Origin: Betaproteobacteria bacterium
GTDB lineage: Bacteria > Pseudomonadota > Gammaproteobacteria > Burkholderiales > SG8-41
Direction of reading: 5' to 3'
NCBI GenBank assembly: GCA_021732605.1
Contig: JAKFUS010000022.1
Coordinates: 1 to 64,000 of the forward strand
Length of the DNA: 64,000 bases
Numbering within the stretch: the stretch's first letter is position 1; each line of letters begins with the position of its first letter. Under the pieces are notes generated by a model. The model was not told the DNA's origin. It did not search any database and saw nothing but the letters and a program-made list of their open reading frames with translations. Both the position numbers and the translations under genes were made by a program. Shown piece by piece: positions 15,452-23,283 of the stretch.

Positions 15452-15985
15452 ATGCGACGCCCGGTCAATCGTCAGCCCGCTTTGAAGCCGCAGGATTTGT
15501 ATCTGCTGCTGGCCTTGCTCGCACGTGGGGATGAGCCGGTGACGTATCCCGAGCTTGCGGCCTTTGCGGGTGTGTCGATCTCTGAAGTGCATGGTGCATT
15601 ACGGCGCGCCGAGTTGGCGCGTCTGCTGTCGTTCGTCGATGGCAAGCCCGGCCTGATCAAGCCGGCGTTCAGGGAGTTTTTGTTTCATGGTGCGCGTTAT
15701 GCATTTCCGGCCGCACGTGGCGGCATGGTGGGCGGCGTGCCAACGGCGTATGCAGCTGCGCCGCTTGACGCGTTGATCGCACCGTCGTCCGATCCGCCGC
15801 CGGTATGGCCGCATGCCGAAGGCAAAGCGCGTGGCCTTGCCCTGGTGCCCTTGTATCCGAGCGCGCCGGCCGCCGCGTTGCGCAATCCCGCGTTATACGA
15901 AAATCTCGCGCTGTTTGATGCCTTGCGCATGGGCAGCGCACGCGAGCGCAGTCTGGCCGAAGAATTGTTCGGGCAACGGTTTTGA
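15452..15985 (+). CDS. Helix-turn-helix protein, antitoxin-like partner
   Basis: 177 aa. Residues about 15-60 fit a winged helix (LYLLLALLARGDEPVTYPEL, GVSISEVHGALRRAE); the rest is Ala/Pro-rich with a C-terminal helix (SARERSLAEELFG). ATG 15452 has AGGGA upstream. It overlaps the next gene by 4 bp (TTGA), giving a regulator-plus-nucleotidyltransferase pair like AbiEi/AbiEii. I do not recognise a named family. Confidence 0.7.
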   Translation: MRRPVNRQPALKPQDLYLLLALLARGDEPVTYPELAAFAGVSISEVHGALRRAELARLLSFVDGKPGLIKPAFREFLFHGARYAFPAARGGMVGGVPTAYAAAPLDALIAPSSDPPPVWPHAEGKARGLALVPLYPSAPAAALRNPALYENLALFDALRMGSARERSLAEELFGQRF

Positions 15986-16695
15986 ATCCGCTCGATCCCA
16001 ATATTCAGTCGGTTGAGACGGTCGCGCAGGCGCTGGGCGATTTGTGTGATGAGGTGGTGCTGGTCGGTGGCTGCGCCGCCGGGCTGCTGTGTACTTCACC
16101 AAGTGCCGCACCACCACGGGTGACGTTTGATGTGGATGTGGTAGCCGAGGTAGCTGCGCTGGCCGGGTATTACGCGCTGGAAAAGCGGTTCGAGCAGCGC
16201 GGCTTCACACGCGATGTTTCGCAGGATGCGCCGATCTGCCGCTGGCGATTGCGGGATCTGTGTGTTGACCTGATGCCGAGCGATGAAAAAATTCTCGGTT
16301 TCTCAAATCGCTGGTATCCGCATGCTATCGCGAGTGCTTTGCGCGTCGCGCTGCCCAGTGGCCGGTTGATCCGCCTGATCTCGGCGCCCGCATTTCTGGC
16401 AACCAAGCTCGAAGCGTTTGCAACGCGCGGCCGGGGCGATCTGTTATCGAGTCACGATTTCGAGGACATCATCCATGTGCTGGATGGGCGTCCCGGTATT
16501 GAAGCTGAGGTGGCTGCTGCTGACGCTGATCTCATGCAATACCTGTCCGCTCGTTTCGGAGAGATTGCGCGGCATGCGGATTTTTCCAATACGCTGCCGG
16601 GCTTGGTGACCTATGACGAGATTCACGAGGATCGGGTTCGCCGCGTTCGTGCGCGCATTGAGGAGATTGCGGCGCTCGCAGCGGATTCCGTATAG
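15982..16695 (+). CDS. Nucleotidyltransferase, AbiEii-like (type IV TA-like toxin)
   Basis: 237 aa. VVLVGGCAAGLL (about residues 25-36) and RVTFDVDVVAEV (about 46-57) are the G-G loop and D-x-D metal site; LISAPAFLATKLEAFATRG (about 130-150) contains the later conserved Lys. The start is a TTG overlapping the previous stop, so translation depends on the upstream gene. Probably the toxin or effector of a two-gene pair; distinct in sequence from the AbiEii-like protein at 8369-9001. Confidence 0.75.
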   Translation: MNPLDPNIQSVETVAQALGDLCDEVVLVGGCAAGLLCTSPSAAPPRVTFDVDVVAEVAALAGYYALEKRFEQRGFTRDVSQDAPICRWRLRDLCVDLMPSDEKILGFSNRWYPHAIASALRVALPSGRLIRLISAPAFLATKLEAFATRGRGDLLSSHDFEDIIHVLDGRPGIEAEVAAADADLMQYLSARFGEIARHADFSNTLPGLVTYDEIHEDRVRRVRARIEEIAALAADSV

Positions 16696-16730
16696 CATGG
16701 CGCAAGTTTTCCAATAAAAACGGAGGAGTA

Positions 16731-17696
16731 ATGCGTATTCAAGTCCCGATGTTCACCTGCATCGCCGCGTTGATGGTGCAGCCGGTTGTGGCACAGACCT
16801 ATCCCGTAAAACCGATCCGGATTCTGATTGCACAGGCGCCGGGCAGCGCTACCGACAATGTGAGCCGGGTGCTGAGCGGAAAGCTCGCCGAGGCGTTGGG
16901 CCAGCAGCTTGTGATCGAGGCGCGGCCGGGTGCCGGCGGTGCGGTTGGCACGGAAGCGGCGGCGCGCGCACCGGCCGACGGCTACACGCTGTTCATGGCC
17001 AACAATTCCACGCACGGCTCGAACCCCGCCGTGTACAAAAAGCTGCCCTACGATGCGATCAAGGATTTTTCGCCGATCATCCTGATCGCGTCGACGCCCT
17101 ATGTGTTGACGGCGCACCCGTCGCTGCCGGTGAAGACGGTGAAGGAACTGGTCGCGCTGGCGAAGAAGCGGCCGGGCGAGCTCAACTACGGCTCTGCTGG
17201 CAACGGCAGCACCCATCACCTGAGCGGCGAGCTGCTGAACATGATGGCGGGCATCAAGCTGATTCATGTGCCCTACAAAGGCACCACCCCCGCGCTGACC
17301 GGACTGGTCAGTGGTGAAGTGTCGGTGATGTTCTTTACTGTGGTCGGGATCGAGCCGCACGCAAAATCCGGCAGGGCGCGGGTGCTGGCGGTCACGACGC
17401 CGAAACGCGCGCCCCTGATGCCGGAACTGCCGACGATGGCCGAGGCCGGCTATCCGGGTTTCGAGGTGACTTCGTGGTTCGGTCTGCTGGCACCCGCGGG
17501 CACACCCGCTGCCATCGTGACCCGCATCAATGCCGAGACGACAAAAGCCCTGGCGTTGCCCGATGTTGGCGCCGCATTGAAAAAGCTGGGCTTCGATGCA
17601 GTGGGCGGTACACCCGATCAGTTCGCCACGCACATCAAGAGCGAGGTGGATCGATTTACCAAGCTGGTGAAGGCGACCGGGATTACGGTGGATTGA
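16731..17696 (+). CDS. Bug/TctC-family periplasmic solute receptor (copy 3)
   Basis: 321 aa. Signal peptide MRIQVPMFTCIAALMVQPVV, cleavage near VAQ, mature start TYPVKPIRILIAQAPGSATD: here too the PGG loop is changed to PGS. C-terminus KLVKATGITVD. GGAGGAG sits 6 bp before the ATG. A hairpin terminator follows at 17704, then the dehydrogenase-like gene on the same strand 83 bp later. Confidence 0.92.
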   Translation: MRIQVPMFTCIAALMVQPVVAQTYPVKPIRILIAQAPGSATDNVSRVLSGKLAEALGQQLVIEARPGAGGAVGTEAAARAPADGYTLFMANNSTHGSNPAVYKKLPYDAIKDFSPIILIASTPYVLTAHPSLPVKTVKELVALAKKRPGELNYGSAGNGSTHHLSGELLNMMAGIKLIHVPYKGTTPALTGLVSGEVSVMFFTVVGIEPHAKSGRARVLAVTTPKRAPLMPELPTMAEAGYPGFEVTSWFGLLAPAGTPAAIVTRINAETTKALALPDVGAALKKLGFDAVGGTPDQFATHIKSEVDRFTKLVKATGITVD

Positions 17697-17703
17697 AGCG
17701 AAT

Positions 17704-17735
17704 CGCCGGCGCTCGAGGCGGGCGCCGGTGTTTTG
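17704..17735 (+). terminator. Rho-independent terminator after Bug receptor 3
   Basis: CCGGCGC (17706-17712) pairs with GCGCCGG (17722-17728), extended by C-G and G-U, then TGTTTTG. Confidence 0.55.
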
Positions 17736-17737
17736 TT

Positions 17738-17769
17738 GTAAGTAATTGATTTTAATAATAAATATTATC
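17738..17769 (-). repeat. AT-rich dispersed motif (copy 5, diverged)
   Basis: Minus strand GATAATATTTATTATTAAAA followed by TCAATTACTTAC, ending 10 bp before the next start codon. The TCAA(A)TACTTA end fits the family; the middle is diverged. Confidence 0.4.
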
Positions 17770-17779
17770 GGGTATCACC

Positions 17780-18835
17780 GTGCTGAAAATCGGAATTCTG
17801 CTGGGTGATGACATCGGGCTGGAGGTCGTGCCCGAGGCGGTCAAGGTGATGAAGGCTGCGGCGGCAAAATGCGGGCTGGATGTGGCGTGGAGTGAGCACC
17901 CGATCGGGCGTCTCGGTCATGAGTTGCACGGCCACACCATGCCGGAGGCCACGGTGCGCGCGCTGCAGGAGACCGATGGTTTTTTGTGCGGCCCCATCGG
18001 CCATGGCGCTTATCCGCGCAATGACCCGACCTGGATCATGCCGCCGCTGCGCAAACGGCTGGATCTCTATGCCAGCATCAAGCCGGTGAAGTCGTATCCG
18101 AACATTGCCTCAGTACACAAGGACGTGGACATCGTGTTCCTGCGCGAGGTGACGGAGGGGCTGCAATCCAGCGACACCGTGGTCGCCGGCAACGGTGAAT
18201 TCCAGCCCAATGACGAGATTGCGGTGGGCACGCGCGTGACCACGCGCAAGGGCGCCAACCGTGTTGCACGCGAGGCGTTCGCGATCGCGCGCACGCGCCC
18301 GCGCAAGAAAGTCACCGCCCTGCACAAGGAGCCGGTCTATCGCCTGGTGTGCGGGATGTTTGCGCAGGAATGCCGCAAGGTTGCCGCGGAATATCCTGAC
18401 GTGACTTATGACGAAGTGCTGATCGACGGCTTTGCAATGAAAGTGGTGATGAAGCCGCAGGTGTATGACGTGGTGGTCACCACCAACCAGTTCGGCGACA
18501 TCGTCACCGATCTGGGGGCGGGTCTGGTCGGTGGCCTGGGTCTGGCACCCGGTTTGTGCGTGGGTGTGCGGCAGGCGATGGCGCAGGCCACGCACGGTTC
18601 GGCCCCGGATATCGCCGGCAAAAACATCGCCAATCCGTACGCGCTGATCATGTCCGGCCAGATGTTGCTGGAATGGCTGGGGCGCAATCGCAGTGAGCCG
18701 AAGGCGACTGCGGCGGCGCAGTTGATCGCGGCGGCGATGGAGCGGGTGATTGACGAGAAGCGCTGCCTGACACCGGATCTGGGCGGTCAGGCGGGGACGC
18801 GCGGGATGGGGGATGCGGTGGTGGCGGCGTTATAG
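17780..18835 (+). CDS. Isocitrate/isopropylmalate dehydrogenase family protein
   Basis: 351 aa of the decarboxylating beta-hydroxyacid dehydrogenase fold. Seen: NAD loop entry GILLGDDIGLEVVPE (normally GDGIGPE), LRKRLDLYASIKPVK, REVTEGLQSS, catalytic Lys in TALHKEPVYRLVCG, metal Asp in YDEVLIDGFAMK and TTNQFGDIVTDLGAGLVGG. The tyrosine that usually ends R-E-x-T-E-G-x-Y is Gln here. Starts at GTG. Would act on a malate-like 2-hydroxyacid (tartrate, alkylmalate); substrate unknown. It sits between two Bug receptor units, so a catabolic role is likely. Confidence 0.85.
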   Translation: MLKIGILLGDDIGLEVVPEAVKVMKAAAAKCGLDVAWSEHPIGRLGHELHGHTMPEATVRALQETDGFLCGPIGHGAYPRNDPTWIMPPLRKRLDLYASIKPVKSYPNIASVHKDVDIVFLREVTEGLQSSDTVVAGNGEFQPNDEIAVGTRVTTRKGANRVAREAFAIARTRPRKKVTALHKEPVYRLVCGMFAQECRKVAAEYPDVTYDEVLIDGFAMKVVMKPQVYDVVVTTNQFGDIVTDLGAGLVGGLGLAPGLCVGVRQAMAQATHGSAPDIAGKNIANPYALIMSGQMLLEWLGRNRSEPKATAAAQLIAAAMERVIDEKRCLTPDLGGQAGTRGMGDAVVAAL

Positions 18836-18847
18836 CGCGTTGGAAAT

Positions 18848-18876
18848 GTTCACCCTTCGACAGGCTCAGGGCGAAC
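18848..18876. repeat. Dispersed palindromic repeat between convergent genes
   Basis: GTTCACCCT - TCGACAGGCTC - AGGGCGAAC: imperfect inverted repeat (one mismatch) between the dehydrogenase and SDR genes. The CCCTTCGACAGGCTCAGGG string is a frequent dispersed repeat in proteobacteria and may act as a bidirectional stop. Confidence 0.6.
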
Positions 18877-18889
18877 GGTTATTGCGTAT

Positions 18890-19663
18890 TCAGTAAGACG
18901 TCAGCCCGCCGTCGAGCACCAGCGTCTGGCCGGTCATGAACTTCGCCTCCGGGCTCGCCAGGTAGACCGCAGCCGCGGCGATTTCATCCATGGTGCCGAA
19001 GCGGCCGAGCGGCACGCGGCCCAGCATCATTTCGCGGAATTTCGGATCATTCAGCGTCACCGCGCGTGAGGGCGTTTCGATGGTGCCCGGCGCAATGGCG
19101 TTCAGCGTGATGTGGTGTGGCGCCCACTCGATGGCGAGCATGCGTGTCATGTGAATGATTCCGGCTTTGGCGATGCCGTAAGTCGAGCGGTTGGCCAGCG
19201 CCACCATGCCGTGGGTGGAGGCCATGCTGATGATGGTGCCGGGTGTGCCGCGCTGGATCATGCCCTGGCCGACTTTCTGGGTGAGGAAAAAGCTGCCCTT
19301 CAGGTTGGGCTGCATGATCGAGTCCCACTCGTCCGGGGTCAGTTCGAGTGCCGCCTTGTGCAAGGGGGCTGCGGCGCTGTTCACCAGCACATCGATGTGG
19401 CCGAAGGCGTTGAACACGGCTGCTGCGGCCGCCTCGATGCTGTCGATGGCGTTGAGTTCCAGCGGTACCGCGAGTGCACGGCCGCCGGTTTTTTTGATGG
19501 CGGCGAGTGTGGCAGCAAGGCTGTCGACGAGCTGCGGCCGTTCGGAGATTGCGACGTCGTAGCCTTTTTCGGCGAGTGCGATGGCGATTGCAGCGCCGAG
19601 TCCGGCTGTGCCGCCGGTGACGAATGCTGTGCGGCGCGGCGCGTGGGTTGTTGCTGTGCTCAT
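18890..19663 (-). CDS. SDR-family oxidoreductase
   Basis: 257 aa classical short-chain dehydrogenase. Cofactor loop FVTGGTAGLGAAIAIAL, NSAA motif (usually NNAG), active-site Ser in SMASTHG and Tyr-x3-Lys in STYGIAKAG; the C-terminal LVLDGG closes the fold. NAD(P)-dependent oxidation or reduction of a hydroxyl/keto group. I use ATG 19663; a GTG at 19687 would add 8 residues and neither has a clear ribosome-binding site. It follows the Bug receptor at 19702 by 38 bp in one operon. Confidence 0.88.
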   Translation of the reverse strand: MSTATTHAPRRTAFVTGGTAGLGAAIAIALAEKGYDVAISERPQLVDSLAATLAAIKKTGGRALAVPLELNAIDSIEAAAAAVFNAFGHIDVLVNSAAAPLHKAALELTPDEWDSIMQPNLKGSFFLTQKVGQGMIQRGTPGTIISMASTHGMVALANRSTYGIAKAGIIHMTRMLAIEWAPHHITLNAIAPGTIETPSRAVTLNDPKFREMMLGRVPLGRFGTMDEIAAAAVYLASPEAKFMTGQTLVLDGGLTSY

Positions 19664-19701
19664 CTGGTTTTTTTCATCGGACTTCACGAATTAAAGCGTG
19701 A

Positions 19702-20682
19702 TCATTCTGCTTTGATGTCGGCGAGCTTGACCACTTCGCCCCATTTTTTCAGTTCGGCGCTCATGTAGGCGGTGAATGCCTCCGGCGTCGACGGCGTCGG
19801 CACCGTGCCCTGTGACAGCATCGCTTCGATGACGTCCTTCTGGCCGAGGGTGGCGACAATTTCTTTGTTCAGCCGCGCGACCACGTCTTTCGGCATGTTG
19901 GCCGGGCCGATCATGCCGCCCCAGGCGTAGCCTTCGTAACCGGGCAGGCCCGATTCGGCGATCGTCGGAAACTCCGGCAACGCGGTCAACCGCTCCTTGT
20001 TGCCGATGCCCAGCGCGCGCACGCGGCCGCTCTTCACATGCGGCAGAATTGACGGGATGCTGCTCCAGGTGAGTTGCGCTTCACCCGAGAGCACCGCGAC
20101 CACCGCAGGCGCCGTACCCTTGTACGGGATGTGGATGGTCTTGACCTTGGCCATCGAGTCGAACAGTGCCGCAGTGAGATGGCCGGAGTTGCCGGCGCCC
20201 GGTGAGGAATAGGTGATCTCGCCGGGGCGTGACCGGGCGAGTGCGATCAGGTCCTTGACGTTTTTCACCGGCAGCGAGGGGTGCGCAACCAGCAGCAGCG
20301 GGAAGTTCACCATGCTCGAGATGGCGGTGAAGTCGCGCAGCGGGTCGTAGGCGAGTTTGCGGTAGATATGCGGATTGACGGCCAGCGGGCCGGCGGAGGC
20401 CGCGGCAATGGTGTAGCCGTCGGGCGCTGAATTCTTCAGCACTTCGAGACCAACGATGGCGTTGGCGCCGGCGCGGTTTTCGATGAGCACCTGCTGGCCC
20501 ATGCGTTCGGACATGCCTTTGCCGACGATGCGGCCGATAAAGTCGACGCCGCCGCCGGGCGGGAAGGGCACGATCATGCGGATCGGTTTGACGGGGTAGG
20601 CTTGTGCGACTGCGTTGACCGGTGCCAGCGCCAGCGCACTGGTCGCGAGCAGGCATGCCGTGGTGATGGCTGTTGCGTTCAT
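19702..20682 (-). CDS. Bug/TctC-family periplasmic solute receptor (copy 4)
   Basis: 326 aa; signal peptide MNATAITTACLLATSALALA, cleavage near AVAQ; mature start AYPVKPIRMIVPFPPGGGVD, the classical form; C-terminus VVKLADIKAE. ATG 20682 with GGAG 7 bp upstream. First gene of an operon with the SDR enzyme, so the imported ligand may be the SDR substrate or its precursor. Confidence 0.93.
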   Translation of the reverse strand: MNATAITTACLLATSALALAPVNAVAQAYPVKPIRMIVPFPPGGGVDFIGRIVGKGMSERMGQQVLIENRAGANAIVGLEVLKNSAPDGYTIAAASAGPLAVNPHIYRKLAYDPLRDFTAISSMVNFPLLLVAHPSLPVKNVKDLIALARSRPGEITYSSPGAGNSGHLTAALFDSMAKVKTIHIPYKGTAPAVVAVLSGEAQLTWSSIPSILPHVKSGRVRALGIGNKERLTALPEFPTIAESGLPGYEGYAWGGMIGPANMPKDVVARLNKEIVATLGQKDVIEAMLSQGTVPTPSTPEAFTAYMSAELKKWGEVVKLADIKAE

Positions 20683-20819
20683 GACGTACTCCTCCACTGA
20701 TGGGTGGTTTATTGTTTTGTGGGTTGCAGCCTTGCAGGCAAGTTAGAGCAAGGCCACTATGGTGTCAACGCATCAACCCGGAATGGGTTTAACATACACA
20801 CACTACAAGGAGAACGATC

Positions 20820-20939
20820 ATGGCCAAAGGTCAGCAACGCAGCAACAAGGAACAGAAGAAGCCGAAGAAGGACAAGAAGGCCGTGCCGGTGGCTGGCGGG
20901 TTTCTGAAGCCGAAGCCGATTGAGCCGGTTCGGAAGTAG
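20820..20939 (+). CDS. Small lysine-rich protein
   Basis: 39 aa, MAKGQQRSNKEQKKPKKDKK then AVPVAGGFLKPKPIEPVRK. Strong ribosome-binding site AAGGAGAA 6 bp before the ATG. Over a third of the residues are basic, which suggests binding to nucleic acid or ribosome, but no function is known. Proteins beginning MAKGQQRSNKE are, from memory, conserved in other proteobacteria. It precedes the RelB/ParE pair by 20 bp. Confidence 0.75.
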   Translation: MAKGQQRSNKEQKKPKKDKKAVPVAGGFLKPKPIEPVRK

Positions 20940-20959
20940 CAAGAGTAGAGGAGTCTGCG

Positions 20960-21172
20960 ATGTCCACTGAAGAGTTGCTCAAGCAGGCAAAGGCCTTGGC
21001 TCCGGCGCAAAAGCTGGAATTGGTTGAGGCACTGATGAACGACCTTGATCGTACGGATGATGGCGTCGATGCGGCTTGGGCAGTTGAGGCGGAGGATCGC
21101 CTTGCCGCTTACCGCAAAGGCGAGATTCGAGCGATTCCGTTGGCACAGGTTTTGGCCAAGTATCGCGTGTGA
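20960..21172 (+). CDS. RelB-like antitoxin (addiction module component)
   Basis: 70 aa of the addiction-module component family (TIGR02574/PF09720): LLKQAKALAPAQKLELVEAL, then the conserved W in DAAWAVEAEDRLAAYRKGE. Binds and neutralises the downstream ParE/RelE toxin. GGAG precedes the ATG. Its stop overlaps the toxin start by 4 bp. Confidence 0.9.
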   Translation: MSTEELLKQAKALAPAQKLELVEALMNDLDRTDDGVDAAWAVEAEDRLAAYRKGEIRAIPLAQVLAKYRV

Positions 21173-21468
21173 AATCCGTTAGTCTGCTCGCGCCAGCGCA
21201 GCACGAACTGGATGAGGCGATCGCTTATTACGAAGCCCAGGTAGCGGGGCTAGGTGACGCGTTTCTGTTGGAGACGCTACGCGTGATTGATCTGATTTCT
21301 CGTTATCCCGATGCTTGGCATCCGCTAGGCAAGAATGTGCGGCGATGCCGTTTGAGCAGATTTCCCTATGGGGTGATTTATGCGCCGGAGCCAGAGGGAA
21401 TCGTTGTGCTGGCGGTCATGCATCTGCACCGCAAGCCGGACTACTGGCGTGATCGGGGGAATGTTTAG
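21169..21468 (+). CDS. ParE/RelE-family toxin
   Basis: 99 aa from a GTG start that overlaps the antitoxin stop (GTGA). Family features: PAQHELDEAIAYYEAQVAGL, FLLETLRVIDLISRYPDAWH, CRLSRFPYGVIYAPEPEGI and a C-terminal VLAVMHLHRKPDYWR. Acts on gyrase or translation depending on subclass; ParE-like length and C-terminal HRKPDYW favour the ParE side. Confidence 0.9.
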   Translation: MKSVSLLAPAQHELDEAIAYYEAQVAGLGDAFLLETLRVIDLISRYPDAWHPLGKNVRRCRLSRFPYGVIYAPEPEGIVVLAVMHLHRKPDYWRDRGNV

Positions 21469-21492
21469 CGCGTAAGGCGCAATGAGGCTGAG

Positions 21493-21527
21493 TAAAAATA
21501 TAATAAAATCAAATACTTACAAATAAA
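21493..21527 (+). repeat. AT-rich dispersed motif (copy 6)
   Basis: TAAAAATATAATAAAATCAA followed by ATACTTACAAATAAA, 25 bp after the ParE stop codon. Confidence 0.55.
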
Positions 21528-21589
21528 CTGAGGGCGAGGCATCTATGATGCGCCGCCTTCAGTGTTTTAAGCGTGCTATGTCGGCAGTA

Positions 21590-22705
21590 CTAACCGCGCT
21601 TCAATTCCTCGATCGATTTCACCAACTCGCCATCCGCGCGTTTCAGCGGCCGGGTCGCTGCACGCGTGATGCCGAAGGTCGGTACGTATTGCGAGTGTTT
21701 GCCGGCGCCGCCGGCGACGATGATGATCAGGTCGTCGGGTTTTTGCCACATGTGCACGGGCGTATCGAGCGGGGCGTTGGCGTATTGCTCGGCGTTCCTG
21801 CGGCGGAAACGCCGTGCGATGTTTTCTTCGGAGAATCGCGACAGCGGAATCACCGCGTCGTCGTACAGCCATTGTTTGACCTGGGCTTTGGTCATCCCCT
21901 TGCTGGCGACTGTGGCGGCGTGTTCGGGTCCGAAGGCGAGCACCGGTTGTCCCGCGTAATAGGCGTTGTTCGATCCCGTCGTAGCCATGGTGCCCGAGAC
22001 CATTTTCAGAATGCCTTCAGGCGTCAGGCTTTCATGATCGTTGACGTTGTGCGGGCTTTCGGCGGCGACCACAGTCACTGTGGTCGTGTCTTTGGTATAA
22101 CCCATTTCCACGTGCAGCGGTTCCCAGGGGCTCGCCGCTTCGTTCTCGGCGACGCAGAAACTCCATTTGGCCGGCGTGCCTGCGGTGGCCATGTCGCCGG
22201 TGCCGGGAATGGCGGCGCCGATGTTGACCAGTGCCAGGCGCACCGCGCGGCCGATGGTGGCATTTGCGCGAAAATAATTGCCCATCACGTTGTGGCCCGA
22301 GTTGATGCCGACCTCGCGTGCCACCGGGCCGTTGAAAATCAGCATCGGTGTGCAGGGATGGGTGGTCGCCTGCGTGCCGTAGAGGTTGTATTGGTCTTCG
22401 GCGAGTGTTTCCAGTGCCAGCAGCACCAGCGGGAAGTATTCTGGTTTGCAGCCGGCCATCACCGCATTGGCGGCGACGCGTATCGGTGTGGCCGCACCAA
22501 AGCGCGGCGGGATTTTGATGACGGGTTCATCGAAGTCGCGATCGCAGTACGCGAGCATGCGTTCGACGCGCTCGGGCGTCGGCGGGATCACGGGAAAGCC
22601 GTCGCTCCAGCCTTTGGCGCAGAGCATGTCGAAGACGGCTTCCGGGTCGTCGTCGCATTCGATCAGTGCGCCGGGTTTTTGCAGCAGTGTGGCGATGGAA
22701 CTCAT
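21590..22705 (-). CDS. Conserved protein paired with UGSC selenoprotein
   Basis: 371 aa; I do not recognise a characterised family. Recognisable stretches: GWSDGFPVIPPTPERVERML near the N-terminus, THPCTPMLIFNGPVAREVGI, GHNVMGNYFRANATIGRAVR, SPHNVNDHESLTPEGILKMV and a C-terminal DLIIIVAGGAGKHSQYVP. Few cysteines besides one in CTPM. No signal peptide. Its ATG overlaps the stop of the UGSC gene (ATGA), so the two are made together. A metabolic enzyme acting with the selenoprotein is inferred from the coupling only. Confidence 0.8.
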   Translation of the reverse strand: MSSIATLLQKPGALIECDDDPEAVFDMLCAKGWSDGFPVIPPTPERVERMLAYCDRDFDEPVIKIPPRFGAATPIRVAANAVMAGCKPEYFPLVLLALETLAEDQYNLYGTQATTHPCTPMLIFNGPVAREVGINSGHNVMGNYFRANATIGRAVRLALVNIGAAIPGTGDMATAGTPAKWSFCVAENEAASPWEPLHVEMGYTKDTTTVTVVAAESPHNVNDHESLTPEGILKMVSGTMATTGSNNAYYAGQPVLAFGPEHAATVASKGMTKAQVKQWLYDDAVIPLSRFSEENIARRFRRRNAEQYANAPLDTPVHMWQKPDDLIIIVAGGAGKHSQYVPTFGITRAATRPLKRADGELVKSIEELKRG

Positions 22706-23247
22706 GCTGGCTTCTCTTTGGACGTGTTTATGAACTTGAGCAATTGCGGCATGGCCACGGCAGCGCGTTCACGCACCTGGTCCATGTTGAGCCCGCCCAG
22801 CGGATGTTTGATCTCGAGCAAAGGCAGATCCGGCACGCCGAATACCTTGGCCTGTGCCTTGCCCAGTTTCATGAATGAATCCGAAACCACCACGGCGGCC
22901 AGGAGGCCGCGTTTGGTTAATTGCGCCATGTCGTGGACACTCCACGACGTGCACGACCCTCAATCGGCCATGGCACTGACGACGAGGTCTGCCTCCTTCG
23001 CCAGCTGGTCGAGAATGACATCGGTCGCCGGTTTGCTGGAGAAGGGCTTGCGTGTCATCACCACCGAATCCACCTTGAAATCCTTTTTGACGCCTTCGAT
23101 GATCAGGTTCAGCAGGTGATCGGCATTACCCTTGCTGTTGTCGAGTACGCCGAGGCGGATACCGGCGCTGCCGAGGGTGCGGCTGGATTTCAATTCTGCG
23201 GCCGCTTCAACCGGCGCATCCGGTACGACCAGGAAAATCTTGCCCAT
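22702..23247 (-). CDS. UGSC-family selenoprotein (Sec96 at in-frame TGA 22960-22962)
   Basis: Two frames, 23247-22960 and the piece ending 22702, are in the same phase and separated by one TGA. Read as selenocysteine the junction is VSAMAD-U-GSCTSWSVHDMAQL, the U-G-S-C-T-S-W-S motif that names the UGSC (seleno)protein family, and the total of 181 aa is the family length. A perfect 8-bp hairpin begins 12 bases after the TGA, as in bacterial SECIS elements. AAGGAG precedes the ATG. Cytoplasmic, thioredoxin-like CxxU-type chemistry is possible, with Sec96 and Cys99 two residues apart, but function is unknown. Translationally coupled to the 371-aa partner and downstream of two Bug receptors. Confidence 0.87.
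22930..22948 (-). promoter_or_regulatory. Bacterial SECIS-like hairpin
   Basis: Minus strand: UGA, 11 nt, then GUCGUGGA - GUG - UCCACGAC. The stem is perfect (8 bp) and the apical loop contains GU, with its first G about 20 nt after the UGA. Both stem position and loop fit SelB-binding SECIS elements. It lies within the coding sequence. Confidence 0.7.
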
Positions 23248-23283
23248 GACTGCTCCTTCACTTGTTCAATAACAATTGTTGAC

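Noticed and set aside
22960-22962. TGA as frameshift or nonsense mutation
   Set aside because: Both sides stay in the same phase, the UGSC-T-S-W-S motif sits exactly on the TGA, and a hairpin follows at the right distance; selenocysteine is the simpler explanation.
21545-23119. 524-codon open frame on the plus strand
   Set aside because: It is the antisense shadow of the UGSC gene and its partner: composition rich in Arg, His and Gly, no domain, no ribosome-binding site, whereas the minus-strand frames carry clear motifs.
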